A stretch of 26,098 bases of DNA from Saprospiraceae bacterium (GCA_017995875.1 JAGOIB010000004.1:18390-44487), one strand, 5' to 3'; positions 15,401 through 24,128 are shown, counted from the stretch's first letter. Numbers and translations are program-made. Notes: a model not told the origin generated them from the sequence alone.

Positions 15401-15985
15401 ATGGAAGAATTGGAAGAAAAGGAAGAAAAAAAAATGTCTGCTAAACAAGCTGAACGTGGCAAAGAAACACTTTTCAGGGTCACCTATAATCATCAAAGCA
15501 AACTCGTCCAGATAGCTGATTATAAAGCCAACATGATTATCTCCGTGAGTACCATGGTGATTTCAGCTATTGTAGCCGTCATAGGCTATGGTTCTGTTTC
15601 TGGTGCGATCACCAGTTATGGGCTGACCTTCATTATCCCTATAGTCATTATAGTTATCGCTTCCCTGATCTCCCTTGTTTTTGCTATCCAGGCAGCACGT
15701 CCTAAGTTGATCAAGTCAACGAAATGGGAAGAGTCGGGCCAGAAATCGAGTTTACTTTTTTTTGGGGTGATTGCAGGCTTTTCACAACAGGCTTATCTTG
15801 AAAAAATGAAAGCATTACTGGCAGCCGGTGATGAAATGTATGAGCATATGACGATTGATATTTATTACCAGGGCTTAATTCTCAAACGCAAATACAATTT
15901 ACTGGTCTTTGCTTACCAGGTCCTGATGTATGGATTCGTACTCAGCGTGCTTATTTTTCTTTGCTTCTTCATCTTCAGTAATTAA
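15401..15985 (+). CDS. Stand-alone DUF5706 / Pycsar-effector-family membrane protein
   Basis: A 194-residue membrane protein matching, from memory, the DUF5706 (Pycsar effector PycTM) family. Recognisable parts are ERGKETLFRVT (18-28), IADYKANMIISV (38-49), TM helices at about 44-64 and 74-98 ending AIQAARPK, SLLFFG (117-122), the helix DIYYQGLILKRKYNLL (153-168) and a third TM at about 168-192. In many Bacteroidota relatives this domain follows an HD phosphohydrolase domain; here that part is absent. In true Pycsar defence a pyrimidine cyclase makes cCMP or cUMP and the membrane effector depolarises the cell, but no cyclase is present in this window. The ATG at 15401 lies one base after the ruvB stop; the ATG at 15434, preceded by ggaag-rich sequence, is an alternative start. 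It converges on the AsmA gene with 19 bases between. Confidence 0.78.
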   Translation: MEELEEKEEKKMSAKQAERGKETLFRVTYNHQSKLVQIADYKANMIISVSTMVISAIVAVIGYGSVSGAITSYGLTFIIPIVIIVIASLISLVFAIQAARPKLIKSTKWEESGQKSSLLFFGVIAGFSQQAYLEKMKALLAAGDEMYEHMTIDIYYQGLILKRKYNLLVFAYQVLMYGFVLSVLIFLCFFIFSN

Positions 15986-16004
15986 GATGGTACAACTAAT
16001 AGGA

Positions 16005-18458
16005 TTAGTTTTTGCCAGGTAGCATTATTGAATCCTGCTTCATTTCGGATTTCCTCGCCTTGCTCGCATTGTTGAGCGGGTCCCAACTGATTTTCAAATC
16101 ACCATCTTCTGCTGTCTTTGCTCTCAGGCGAACATTCACGCCAGCCTTACCGGTATTTTCCATCTCCTTATTTTCAGATTTGGAAAGATTGCTGACCGGG
16201 ATTTGGATACTCATGTCGGTACCATGCTTTGTATCATATACACCTTCGACAAACAAGACAACAACGTTGGATCTGATTTCCATTCTAGGGATATAGATAG
16301 CAGATCCGATAACCTTAAGGTGATTGGTTAATTCAGCAAACCTGATTTGAGAAAAATCTCTGTTTTTTAACGCAGTAGTGGTGATCTTGACCAAGGGTGC
16401 AAAGTTGTTTAACTCACCATTGCGTATAGAAAAATCAATATTTCCTTTCATACTATTTTCCTGTACCAGCGCTTTGTCAGTCAAAATACCCTGGACGGCG
16501 ATTTTACCTGAAAGCTTGCCTTTCATATTCCGGGACGTTATAGCATCCTGGCCAAAGTTGTCAAATGAATTAAAAATGCCCGGGATATCCACGTTTTCAA
16601 GAGTTGATGTTATATCAAGGCTATTAGCATTACGGCCATTTGAAAGTGAACCTTTCAAAGTAAGTTTACCATTGGCATGTGATAAATTGACTTTTTTCAT
16701 CAACACTTTGTTACCAATGAGTTGTACGATAGCGACTACATCAGTGCCGACAAATTTTTTGTATACCAGTTTTGGGGTGGATAAATTTAAATTGACAGTG
16801 GCATTGCGCATCATCCGGTCCAGATTGGATGCGGTATTTGTAATTTTGTTTTTTACTGGTTGGTTTGGCGGTAGGACAAAAGAACTTTCACCCACATAGG
16901 AAATAAAATCACCCAGGGAAAGCTGTGGGCTGGAAATTGTCCATTCAATCATCAATCGTTCAGGGTTTAGATTGAGCATGGCAAGTAAATTGGTTATACG
17001 GCCATGCATATTCAATACAGTGCTTCCTGCTGTTGCGGATATATCCTTGATGATGAGATCTTCTTTTTTAAATTCAAGTTTCCCCTGGCAATTTTTAAAG
17101 ACTAAATTCCGGGGGATGTATTGCAATTCGGCATCCGCCATTTCAAAAGTGCCATTCAGTACTGGCGGTATCGTGTCCCGAACGGTAATAGGTCCGTCAA
17201 ATGTTATGTCAAGAAGTCCTGTGCCACTTACAAATTTGATCGTAGAGCTGGTGGCGAGGGGATTGAGATCGACAAGCTTAAACGTGGATTGAAGATCGCA
17301 TTTCAAAAAAGGATGCACAAGATTGATAATCTCCATTTTCCTTGACGTCAGGACGAGTTTAGACCATTCAAGTTGTAATTGATTAAATGTAAATTTTGTA
17401 TTTGCATCTCCCGGCAAGATCAGACTGTCAACCTGGTTGTTAAACGAGCCGGTATAGGTGCAATGCGTGAACTGTCCAACCGGCGTTTCCATTGTTGCAT
17501 CCCTAACGGAGAAGTGTGTGGTGATCGCAGGCACAACTTTACGTGCCATTTTACCTACTACCCTTGCTTCGACATCAATGGGCTCAGCTATGCTTATCAT
17601 TTTGATATTTTCCTGGATCGATTGTGTCATGATACTTGAGGCATCTTTATACAGGATGGATGTCGTCGCGATGTGAAGATCATAGGACATCGTATCTGTG
17701 TTGAGATTGATGGCTCCATTGATTATAAACGGATGGTGCTGTATTTTTAATTGGAGATCCTCTAATGCGATTTTATCCTTCGGGTAATACGCAAGTGAAA
17801 ATTTGCCCTCCAGTGTTTTTCCTTTCAGGTAGCTGCCTTTTTCAAGATTGAACCCAATTCCATGCACCACTGATTTTATATCAAGATGGAAAATGTGGCT
17901 GTTTTTCTCTTTTTCAGCCTGGCAGTGGAGTCGTACAAAATCAACATCATGATATGAATTGAGGGTTTCATTTTCGATGATCAACCTGGTGCGCCTGAAT
18001 GTGAAGACCGGAATCGAACCTTCTCCTTTATTGAATGCTACATCATCTTTCCGGTTGAGGTTGCTGTTGCCACATGCATCCGTATACAGATATATGATGG
18101 CTTCCTCCACAAATACTCTTTGAATTTTAGGCTTACCTTTTAATAGGCTAAGCAGATGGAAGGATACATAAATGTTTTCAGCTTTCAGAAAATTATGATG
18201 GTGCTCATTCCAGAGAGAATCGCGTATAATGACATCCGACAGACATACAGAAATAGATGGAAAGGTGTTCCAATAGGAAGAACGAATAGAGCCAATTATG
18301 ACCTCCCCCTTTATTTGTTTTTCAATTTGGGTGATGGCTAGATGACGAATGATATCTCGATTCCATGCGAATAGCACAGAGAGAACAATGCCTATAAGCA
18401 GGAATAGGAGGACTATACCCCCTGACCATCCAATTATGTGTTTCTTGACTTTTTTCAA
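16005..18458 (-). CDS. AsmA-family envelope protein
   Basis: An 817-residue protein of the AsmA-like type. It has an N-terminal membrane anchor (about 10-32, WSGGIVLLFLLIGIVLSVLF) followed by a very long beta-rich periplasmic body. Typical landmarks are the start RHLAITQIEKQIKGEVIIGS (about 38-57), FLKAENIYVSFHLLSLLKGK (about 89-108) with repeated phrases of the form IKDISATAGSTVLNMHGRITN, and the C-terminal NHLKVIGSAIYIPRMEIRSN segment before a low-complexity tail. AsmA proteins belong to the repeating beta-groove superfamily thought to bridge the periplasm and move phospholipids towards the outer membrane. No adjacent partner gene indicates a specialised role. It is transcribed in the same direction as the large adhesin gene 158 bases upstream, but cotranscription is not certain. 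Confidence 0.85.
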   Translation of the reverse strand: MKKVKKHIIGWSGGIVLLFLLIGIVLSVLFAWNRDIIRHLAITQIEKQIKGEVIIGSIRSSYWNTFPSISVCLSDVIIRDSLWNEHHHNFLKAENIYVSFHLLSLLKGKPKIQRVFVEEAIIYLYTDACGNSNLNRKDDVAFNKGEGSIPVFTFRRTRLIIENETLNSYHDVDFVRLHCQAEKEKNSHIFHLDIKSVVHGIGFNLEKGSYLKGKTLEGKFSLAYYPKDKIALEDLQLKIQHHPFIINGAINLNTDTMSYDLHIATTSILYKDASSIMTQSIQENIKMISIAEPIDVEARVVGKMARKVVPAITTHFSVRDATMETPVGQFTHCTYTGSFNNQVDSLILPGDANTKFTFNQLQLEWSKLVLTSRKMEIINLVHPFLKCDLQSTFKLVDLNPLATSSTIKFVSGTGLLDITFDGPITVRDTIPPVLNGTFEMADAELQYIPRNLVFKNCQGKLEFKKEDLIIKDISATAGSTVLNMHGRITNLLAMLNLNPERLMIEWTISSPQLSLGDFISYVGESSFVLPPNQPVKNKITNTASNLDRMMRNATVNLNLSTPKLVYKKFVGTDVVAIVQLIGNKVLMKKVNLSHANGKLTLKGSLSNGRNANSLDITSTLENVDIPGIFNSFDNFGQDAITSRNMKGKLSGKIAVQGILTDKALVQENSMKGNIDFSIRNGELNNFAPLVKITTTALKNRDFSQIRFAELTNHLKVIGSAIYIPRMEIRSNVVVLFVEGVYDTKHGTDMSIQIPVSNLSKSENKEMENTGKAGVNVRLRAKTAEDGDLKISWDPLNNASKARKSEMKQDSIMLPGKN

Positions 18459-18616
18459 CTAGTGGTAAATTACGATCAATTTCAATCTGATTACCAGAAG
18501 GAATGAAAACAAAGTGAGAGACCACCTTATAACGTCCCAGTCAAAACGATTGTTTCGGCCGGAACATTAAATCATTGATTATCAATAAATGTAGAGGCTT
18601 TAAAAAGAGGATCTGG

Positions 18617-21600
18617 TCATCTGATCAGCGTAACATCCCCAAACTTTATTTCCCTGCGATCATCTCTGAATACCACGATAACCTTGTAAGCATATACGCC
18701 AGGGTTTAAGGGCTTGCCGCTCATCTTGCCATCCCACGACAGGACTGGATCATCCGGCTGAAAATGGAATTCCTGGAAAACGAGATTCCCCCATCGATCA
18801 AATATGGTGAGTTCTTCTATTTCTTTCAATCCCTTGCTGGAAGAGATCAGAAATACATCATTGACCTGGTCATCGTTGGGGGAGAAAATATTTGGAATGA
18901 AAATATCCCTGTTGAGAAAAACATCAATATTCATCCTGTCTTGCGCAGTACATCCATTTTCGTCATTGGCGAAAACTTCATAGTAAGTGCTGGAAACTAC
19001 TTCGATTGTTCTGACCAGACAATTAGCGCAATCTCCATCCGACCAGTTTGTCTCTACCATTCCTTTGGGTTGGCCATTGATGGTTGATATAAGATTAAAT
19101 GTTGATCCATAAGAAAGGCTGGTATCCTGTCCCAGATCTATAGACCAGGCTTCAGGTTCTGTCAGAAAAAAGGTTTCTTCAAACGAACATCCGTTTTGAT
19201 CCATGATGATCACTTCATGGTTACCGGCACCAAGTCCTGTATACGTATATTTTTGCTGGAAAGCCTGGCCGTCGAGTGAAGTTGTGACAGGACTAACGCC
19301 TCCCTGAACAGACGTCAAAAGTAAAGCGCCATTTTGTTGGCCGGCACAATTAATATCATCGAGCGTGATTTGATATTCGATTGGAGGAGGTTCTGATATG
19401 GTCACAATGTCAGAATCCTTACAACCATTGTTATCCGTTACGGTCACACTATATTGTCCTGCGGAAAGATTGGATATAGCATCCGTTTGAGATCCTTCAG
19501 ACCAGAGGTAAGAAAGTGGGGGAGTGCCCTGAGAAAGTATGTTGGCTTCTGCACCTCCCAGTTTTTCACCATTACATCTGATGCCAAATCCATTAAAATC
19601 AAAACTTGATATGGTTTCTATCGTTAGTGGAATCAGTTCATCCAGATATATGGTATCCAATATTTCCAAGCCATTGGCTGATGTCAGCTTAAGCAAAATT
19701 CTACCTCCTATATCAAGTGGAAACGAATATGTTCCGATCGAAGGATAATCGAAAGAACCTAAAGTATCCTGATGTATCCAATCTAAATGAAAAGGCCCAA
19801 GTCCAACCTCGATATCCAACACTATCCAGGCTGAGTCTCCATAACATAATGGTTGTTGAATCGCATAGGTAGCTTGTACATCGCAAAGATCTAATGGATC
19901 GAGTGTGACAGAAGTAACTACAAGGCTATCGCACCCCACGCTATTGATGAAATGCTGCATCGTAATTCCCGTATCCAGCGGCTCACAGCTTGTGGCACTG
20001 AGATAAGTTGTATCAGATGAAAGTAATAAGGTATACGCAGCGATCACGCTGTCACATCCGAATTGATTCGAAAATGTGGTGAATTGAAATCCTGAATCAA
20101 TCGCTGAGCATGAATTGAAAAACAAAAAGGTCGTATCAGAGCCTCCATAAACGACATGCTCAATGACGAGACTATCACATCCCTGGGAGTTGATGAGCAG
20201 TGTAGAAGTTGTACCGGTATCTGGGTAAAAACAAGAGGTAGTAGCTATCAGTGTTGTATCGGATTGCTGATAATTTATAGTAGTGATGACCAGACTATCG
20301 CACCCATTGAGATTCGTTAGTGTGTCCCTGGTCACACCCGCCATTGCAGGATCACATGTTGTTCCAAAGATTTGTGTTGTATCTGAATCGAACAAGTAGG
20401 TAATCGTTAAGACAAGGCTGTCACATCCAAAGCTGTTGGTATACAACTGTGTGACTTGTCCGGTATCTGCCGGTAAACAAGAGAATTGAAAAATGTAATT
20501 GGTATCTGTTGGTGATAACAAGACTTCGGTGATAACTGTGCTATCGCAATTTCCTTGCGAAAATGTCTGAATGGTGGTTCCAGCCTGGGCCGGGTCGCAT
20601 GTTGATAATGTAATCCATGTAGTATCAAAAGGTGAAACTATCAATTCAGTGATCACCAGACTGTCGCAATTGTTCACAGTAGTAAACGAATCGGTATAGG
20701 TGCCGGATTGTGTCTGATATGAACCTTGCAGAAAAACGGAATCACCAGGGCATATATATTCCGTCACCAAAAATTCCAGAGATGTGGCTTCTGTAACATC
20801 AACTTCAACAATACTATCACAACCATACGCAGTCACGAAATATTCTGTTCCTGTTAAAATGCCATTACCATAGGTGGTGCCATTCAGCACAAAGGTGGAG
20901 CCTTCACAAATAGTGGTGTCAAACAACACGAGATAGCTTGGAAGCAAGGTCAGTAGCGTGCAGTTGTCGGTCGTTCCGCACGCATTGGTAACTTCAACGC
21001 ATATTTCAGCTTCTCCTTCATTGGCCCATTCCACTTCAATTTCATTGGTCCCCACACCACTGATGATAGTTACTTCAGAAGGAACGATCCATTCATATGT
21101 ATCATTGGGGTCAAATTCGGGAGTGTAGAGTGTCGCTGTTTCGCCTGGACATAGTGAAGAAGGTGCAGAGATCAATGGAAATTCAGGTAAAGTACCGACT
21201 GTCACTTCAAAACATCCTTCATTCATGTCACACCTGGTTTCAATGGCAAGACATATATCGCTTTCCTGCTCATTGTTCCATAAAATGGTAATTTCAGGTG
21301 TGCCCTGACCACTTAGAATGGTTGCACCGGATGGCACAGACCATTCGTAGGAGTAGATCGGAGGATCAGCAGGAAATTGAGCGGTATAGATTCCCGTTTC
21401 ACCTTCGCACAAAAAGGCCGGACCTTCAATGACAGGTTCAGGCGCTTCCTCTTCATAAAGTGTGATGTCAACTTCATCCTCTACGATGCAAAGTTGAACC
21501 ATGGAGATATCATCGATGGCAAAATCATTGCCACCGGCAGCGGTATTTAAATTGAGGATACAAATTTCAGCACTTGTGGTGGATCCTGAATTCCAGGTGG

Positions 21601-22321
21601 CATTGAAAGGAATCCAGGAACATGGTGTAGAGAGGGCGTTGATAATCGGGCCTATGGGTGTGCCATTTATAGAGAATTGAAGTATTGCCGGAGATGATGG
21701 ATTGACGGATGCTACCCAGGCTGATACATTATAGTAGGTATTTGGTGAAATTGGCACTGTCTGGCACCAGATATCCTGTAATGAGGCAGCTCCATTAATG
21801 ACCATCATATTGCCATTGCCTCCTGTATGATCATTACATGCTGAAAATCCGGTATGCACCAGGTTCGGATTGTTTATGACAGTGTATGTCCCTTCCGGAA
21901 ACATTTCATTCTGTACGTTTGGGATGTCCACTACATAGGCATAATCACTGGAAAAGCCTGTGTTGCCTCCGGAGAAGTTGCCATTGACGACCAGGTTGGG
22001 GTTGTTGGGATCTACGCCATATGCCGTAAGCGTATACGTGATTGGTCCGGTGATATTCGCCGTAGGATTCAGGATATAAGGATTGCTCAGGCCTGAAGAT
22101 GGTGACCATTGGTAGAAAATGGAGGTGGGTGTGATAGAACCCATCAGGGTCAATAATCCACCCGGATCACAAACATTTGTGTCTGGTCCGGCATCCACAA
22201 AAAGGTTACAGGCAGAGACTGATTGGTTTTGAGGCAGGGCAGTGAGGGACACAGGATGCTCAGTCCATGGAAAGAACCAACAGACCAATAAAAAGAAACC
22301 TGATGCCGTCCAGTTCAGCAT
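18617..22321 (-). CDS. Giant T9SS cargo protein with GCDS and SprB repeats (type B sorting domain)
   Basis: A 1234-residue secreted protein. After a signal peptide and a VDAGPDTNVCDPGG-type start come: a jelly-roll, CBM-like domain (about 108-275; NLVVNGNFSGG to FAIDDISMVQLC); two PKD/Ig-like domains (about 290-450; YEWSVPSGATILSGQGTPEI and YEWIVPSEVTIISGVGTNEI); eight copies of a roughly 42-residue repeat ending (G/N)CDS(L/I/T/V)V, with the first GCDS at residue 500 and the last at 796; a mixed region; SprB-type repeats (about 880-1010; YLWSEGSQTDAISNLSAGQY); and the type B gliding C-terminal domain (about 1135-1234; IPNIFSPNDDQVNDVF, FDRWGNLVF, LNPGVYAYKV). The last domain directs export by the type IX secretion system. 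The product is probably a surface adhesin or matrix protein. Repeated Cys residues suggest disulfides or a fibrous stalk. The SprB homology alone does not prove gliding. Confidence 0.93.
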   Translation of the reverse strand: MLNWTASGFFLLVCWFFPWTEHPVSLTALPQNQSVSACNLFVDAGPDTNVCDPGGLLTLMGSITPTSIFYQWSPSSGLSNPYILNPTANITGPITYTLTAYGVDPNNPNLVVNGNFSGGNTGFSSDYAYVVDIPNVQNEMFPEGTYTVINNPNLVHTGFSACNDHTGGNGNMMVINGAASLQDIWCQTVPISPNTYYNVSAWVASVNPSSPAILQFSINGTPIGPIINALSTPCSWIPFNATWNSGSTTSAEICILNLNTAAGGNDFAIDDISMVQLCIVEDEVDITLYEEEAPEPVIEGPAFLCEGETGIYTAQFPADPPIYSYEWSVPSGATILSGQGTPEITILWNNEQESDICLAIETRCDMNEGCFEVTVGTLPEFPLISAPSSLCPGETATLYTPEFDPNDTYEWIVPSEVTIISGVGTNEIEVEWANEGEAEICVEVTNACGTTDNCTLLTLLPSYLVLFDTTICEGSTFVLNGTTYGNGILTGTEYFVTAYGCDSIVEVDVTEATSLEFLVTEYICPGDSVFLQGSYQTQSGTYTDSFTTVNNCDSLVITELIVSPFDTTWITLSTCDPAQAGTTIQTFSQGNCDSTVITEVLLSPTDTNYIFQFSCLPADTGQVTQLYTNSFGCDSLVLTITYLFDSDTTQIFGTTCDPAMAGVTRDTLTNLNGCDSLVITTINYQQSDTTLIATTSCFYPDTGTTSTLLINSQGCDSLVIEHVVYGGSDTTFLFFNSCSAIDSGFQFTTFSNQFGCDSVIAAYTLLLSSDTTYLSATSCEPLDTGITMQHFINSVGCDSLVVTSVTLDPLDLCDVQATYAIQQPLCYGDSAWIVLDIEVGLGPFHLDWIHQDTLGSFDYPSIGTYSFPLDIGGRILLKLTSANGLEILDTIYLDELIPLTIETISSFDFNGFGIRCNGEKLGGAEANILSQGTPPLSYLWSEGSQTDAISNLSAGQYSVTVTDNNGCKDSDIVTISEPPPIEYQITLDDINCAGQQNGALLLTSVQGGVSPVTTSLDGQAFQQKYTYTGLGAGNHEVIIMDQNGCSFEETFFLTEPEAWSIDLGQDTSLSYGSTFNLISTINGQPKGMVETNWSDGDCANCLVRTIEVVSSTYYEVFANDENGCTAQDRMNIDVFLNRDIFIPNIFSPNDDQVNDVFLISSSKGLKEIEELTIFDRWGNLVFQEFHFQPDDPVLSWDGKMSGKPLNPGVYAYKVIVVFRDDRREIKFGDVTLIR

Positions 22322-22636
22322 GGATGTTTAAGGCGGTCCGTTGGGTGTGAGTTTGACGCACTAATATAATGGAAAAGTTCTCAGCTATCAGCTGTCAGTC
22401 GTCAAACGTCAGTCGTGAGACGTGAGTTGTGACCCAACCTGGCGGTCACAGACCGCCTTTCACAGAAAATCCAAATACTACAGATCTGGTATATTGATTT
22501 GAAGTTAAAAAACTTCAAATAGCGATGGATTTTGAATATAAATTCAAAATCGTCAATCGTCAATTGTAAATGGTCAATGATGAGTCGTCACAGACGACAG
22601 GCAACAATCACAGCACTATGCTCTCTGCCCTATGCT
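22322..22636. repeat. Intergenic stretch with four perfect stem-loops and short-word repeats
   Basis: No gene is seen in this 315-base gap. At 22395-22432 are degenerate words (gtcagtcg, gtcaaacg, gtcagtcgtgagacgtgag). Four perfect hairpins follow: ggcggt-cacag-accgcc (22441-22457), atttgaagtt-aaaa-aacttcaaat (22497-22520), gattttgaat-ataa-attcaaaatc (22528-22551) and gtcgt-cacag-acgac (22584-22598). The first and last share the loop CACAG but not the stem. Their position after the DUF3467 gene and before the adhesin gene, both on the minus strand, would suit a terminator or RNA-processing role, but none has a clear T-tail. Confidence 0.8.
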
Positions 22637-22957
22637 TTAGGCTTGTGCTTTCGGGGTATTAAAGCTCATCGGAGGGAAGGAAACATTCTGATCTGATTCG
22701 TCGATGTTACCGAATTGGCCTTCGAATTTCTTGATGTTGTCAGCAAGGGCTTTCATCAGGCGCTTGGCGTGTTGCGGCGTGAGGATGACGCGTGCTTTTA
22801 CCTTAGCTTTTGGCACATTGGGCATCATGCGGATAAAATCCACGACAAATTCTGAATGGGAGTGGGAGATGATAGCCAGGTTGGCATAGATACCTTCAGC
22901 AATTTCTTCAGGAAGTTCGATATTGAGTTGGTTGGGTTGATTCTTGTCGTCAGCCAT
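22637..22957 (-). CDS. DUF3467 family protein
   Basis: A 106-residue cytoplasmic protein of the DUF3467 family, conserved in Bacteroidota and some other bacteria without an assigned function. Typical parts are LNIELPEEIAEGIYANLAIISHSHSEF split across about residues 11-37, VVDFIRMMPNVPKAKVKARVILTP (about 38-61) and HAKRLMKALADNIKKFE (about 63-79). The acidic, Ser/Pro-rich tail is variable. There is no signal peptide or membrane segment. The family is often reported near RNA polymerase genes in this phylum, but here it lies between the adhesin gene and a secreted-protein gene, so context says little. The ATG is supported by an upstream TACCTTTG element. Confidence 0.88.
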   Translation of the reverse strand: MADDKNQPNQLNIELPEEIAEGIYANLAIISHSHSEFVVDFIRMMPNVPKAKVKARVILTPQHAKRLMKALADNIKKFEGQFGNIDESDQNVSFPPMSFNTPKAQA

Positions 22958-22985
22958 GTGGTCGGTTATAAGATGATTAAGTAAA

Positions 22986-22993
22986 CAAAGGTA
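22986..22993 (-). promoter_or_regulatory. Candidate -7 element of the DUF3467 gene (TACCTTTG)
   Basis: On the minus strand tacctttg matches TAnnTTTG, 29-36 bases before the ATG. A TTTG lies at 23019-23022, 25 bases away, slightly further than usual for a -33 element. Confidence 0.45.
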
Positions 22994-23092
22994 TTAACCA
23001 TTTTGAGAATGATTGGTTCAAACCCATATTTCCGGCGGTTGGGTGATGACAAAAGTATCCTGTGTAATCATGGCTAGTTGATTATCAGGCAA

Positions 23093-23132
23093 ATAAAAAA
23101 GCCGGAGATCACAAGTGACCGCCGGCTTCTCG
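23093..23132 (-). terminator. Intrinsic terminator downstream of the 254-residue secreted protein gene
   Basis: Reading the minus strand, aagccgg (from 23128) and ccggctt (ending 23099) form a perfect 7-bp stem, with a partly paired interior (ggtcac...gtgatc), followed by a run of T's. It lies about 20 bases past the gene's stop, in the right orientation. Confidence 0.85.
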
Positions 23133-23151
23133 TTTTGAAATGATTGGTTGA

Positions 23152-23916
23152 TTATTGTCTTTCGGCAGCTTTTACCATTGCCGGTAAGCCGCTTAGTTTT
23201 TCATTGTAAATCCATATTTCACATTCCTGGCCAACCGTAGCCATCTCCCATGTCTTCCACATGGCAGCAGCGCTTCCTTTGCCGTAGATTTCGTCATATT
23301 TGGCATTGAAATTATCATCGGCGGACATCCAAGCCCAGGAATTGAAAAATGAAACAACTGTGATATCACGTCCACTGCTGGAACTTGGAATTTCATTGTA
23401 GTAAATACCATATGTTTCACCCGGTATTTTCTCAGCGTATACACGGTTTATTTTTTTAAGCATTTCCTTGACTTCTTCAAACTTGCCTCTCACTACATCA
23501 ATGTAGCGAACAAATAATTTGTCAACATTAAAGTCTTTAGGAAATCTTGATAAAGAAGGATCAAAGCGGATATACTCACCATTGCCACCTTCATTAAGGT
23601 TTCTTTCCACGTTGGCATCCCAGTCAAGATTGTGTGCATCATCGTCTGGCCTGTTGTCGAGTGCAGCCCATGTAGTTGGGCCCATGACCCATTTGTAATC
23701 TCCGGAGCCTTTCCCGGTTTGTACATTATAGACCCGAACACCTGCAGGGCCTGACGCATGATACTTTTTGTTATGGGCACCCATGGCATTCTCAACCATC
23801 GGCGCTTTGTCATTGTCAATTGACATGGTGTTAATCTCAAATATCAAGTAATCCGTTGATGCCTGAGAAAAGGCTAGTACCGGAGCAAGCAGAAGTAGAT
23901 AAATAAGTTTTTTCAT
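23152..23916 (-). CDS. Secreted protein with apparent internal duplication, unknown function
   Basis: A 254-residue exported protein I do not recognise by name. The signal peptide is clear (MKKLIYLLLLAPVLAFSQA, then STDYLIF). Two halves look related in layout: residues about 22-120 (YLIFEINTMSIDN, then a helix ending GAHNKKYHASG, then a strand with DYKWVMGP) and about 130-230 (KLFVRYIDVVRGKFEEVKEM, then AEKIPGETYGIYYNEI, then ITVVSFFNSWAWMSADDN). Each has a strand-helix-strand-strand order like a dimeric alpha/beta-barrel (ABM/ferredoxin-like) module. If so, the protein could be a self-contained pseudo-dimer, but no catalytic residues are identifiable. It is a monocistronic unit with its own terminator. 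It has no lipobox and no T9SS sorting domain, so it should be periplasmic. Confidence 0.72.
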   Translation of the reverse strand: MKKLIYLLLLAPVLAFSQASTDYLIFEINTMSIDNDKAPMVENAMGAHNKKYHASGPAGVRVYNVQTGKGSGDYKWVMGPTTWAALDNRPDDDAHNLDWDANVERNLNEGGNGEYIRFDPSLSRFPKDFNVDKLFVRYIDVVRGKFEEVKEMLKKINRVYAEKIPGETYGIYYNEIPSSSSGRDITVVSFFNSWAWMSADDNFNAKYDEIYGKGSAAAMWKTWEMATVGQECEIWIYNEKLSGLPAMVKAAERQ

Positions 23917-24060
23917 ACGTAGTTATGTTTTGAAAATGAGTAAATACAAGACAGGCCCTAATGAGCGCAATGATCGAATGGTGTTCAGTAATGTGACTGT
24001 TGGAAACTTATATGGATAGAAAGAGCTCGGAATCTCTGTGAATACTATCGTCAGTCAATG

Positions 24061-24113
24061 GGTGAAAGGTAACAATACTTTTGACTTTCACCAAAAGCAT
24101 TGCTTTTTTTTTT
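24061..24113. other. Adjacent stem-loops between adenine deaminase and the secreted-protein gene
   Basis: ggtgaaag (24061-24068) pairs with ctttcacc (24085-24092), and aaaagc-att-gctttt (24093-24107) follows immediately and runs into a T tract ending at 24113. The T tract would suit a plus-strand terminator, but no plus-strand gene ends here; on the minus strand these lie just after the adenine deaminase stop. Confidence 0.45.
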
Positions 24114-24128
24114 AGCGAATGTTAAACA

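Noticed and set aside
16378..16899. Plus-strand 173-codon frame within the AsmA gene
   Set aside because: Antisense to a well-supported AsmA-like protein; no recognisable domain or start signal.
20407..20628. Alternative-frame minus-strand frame inside the adhesin gene
   Set aside because: A shadow of the GCDS repeat region; the main frame is continuous with clear domains.
24093..24113. Plus-strand intrinsic terminator with long T-run
   Set aside because: The hairpin and T tract look right for the plus strand, but no plus-strand gene precedes it, so I list it only as a structure.
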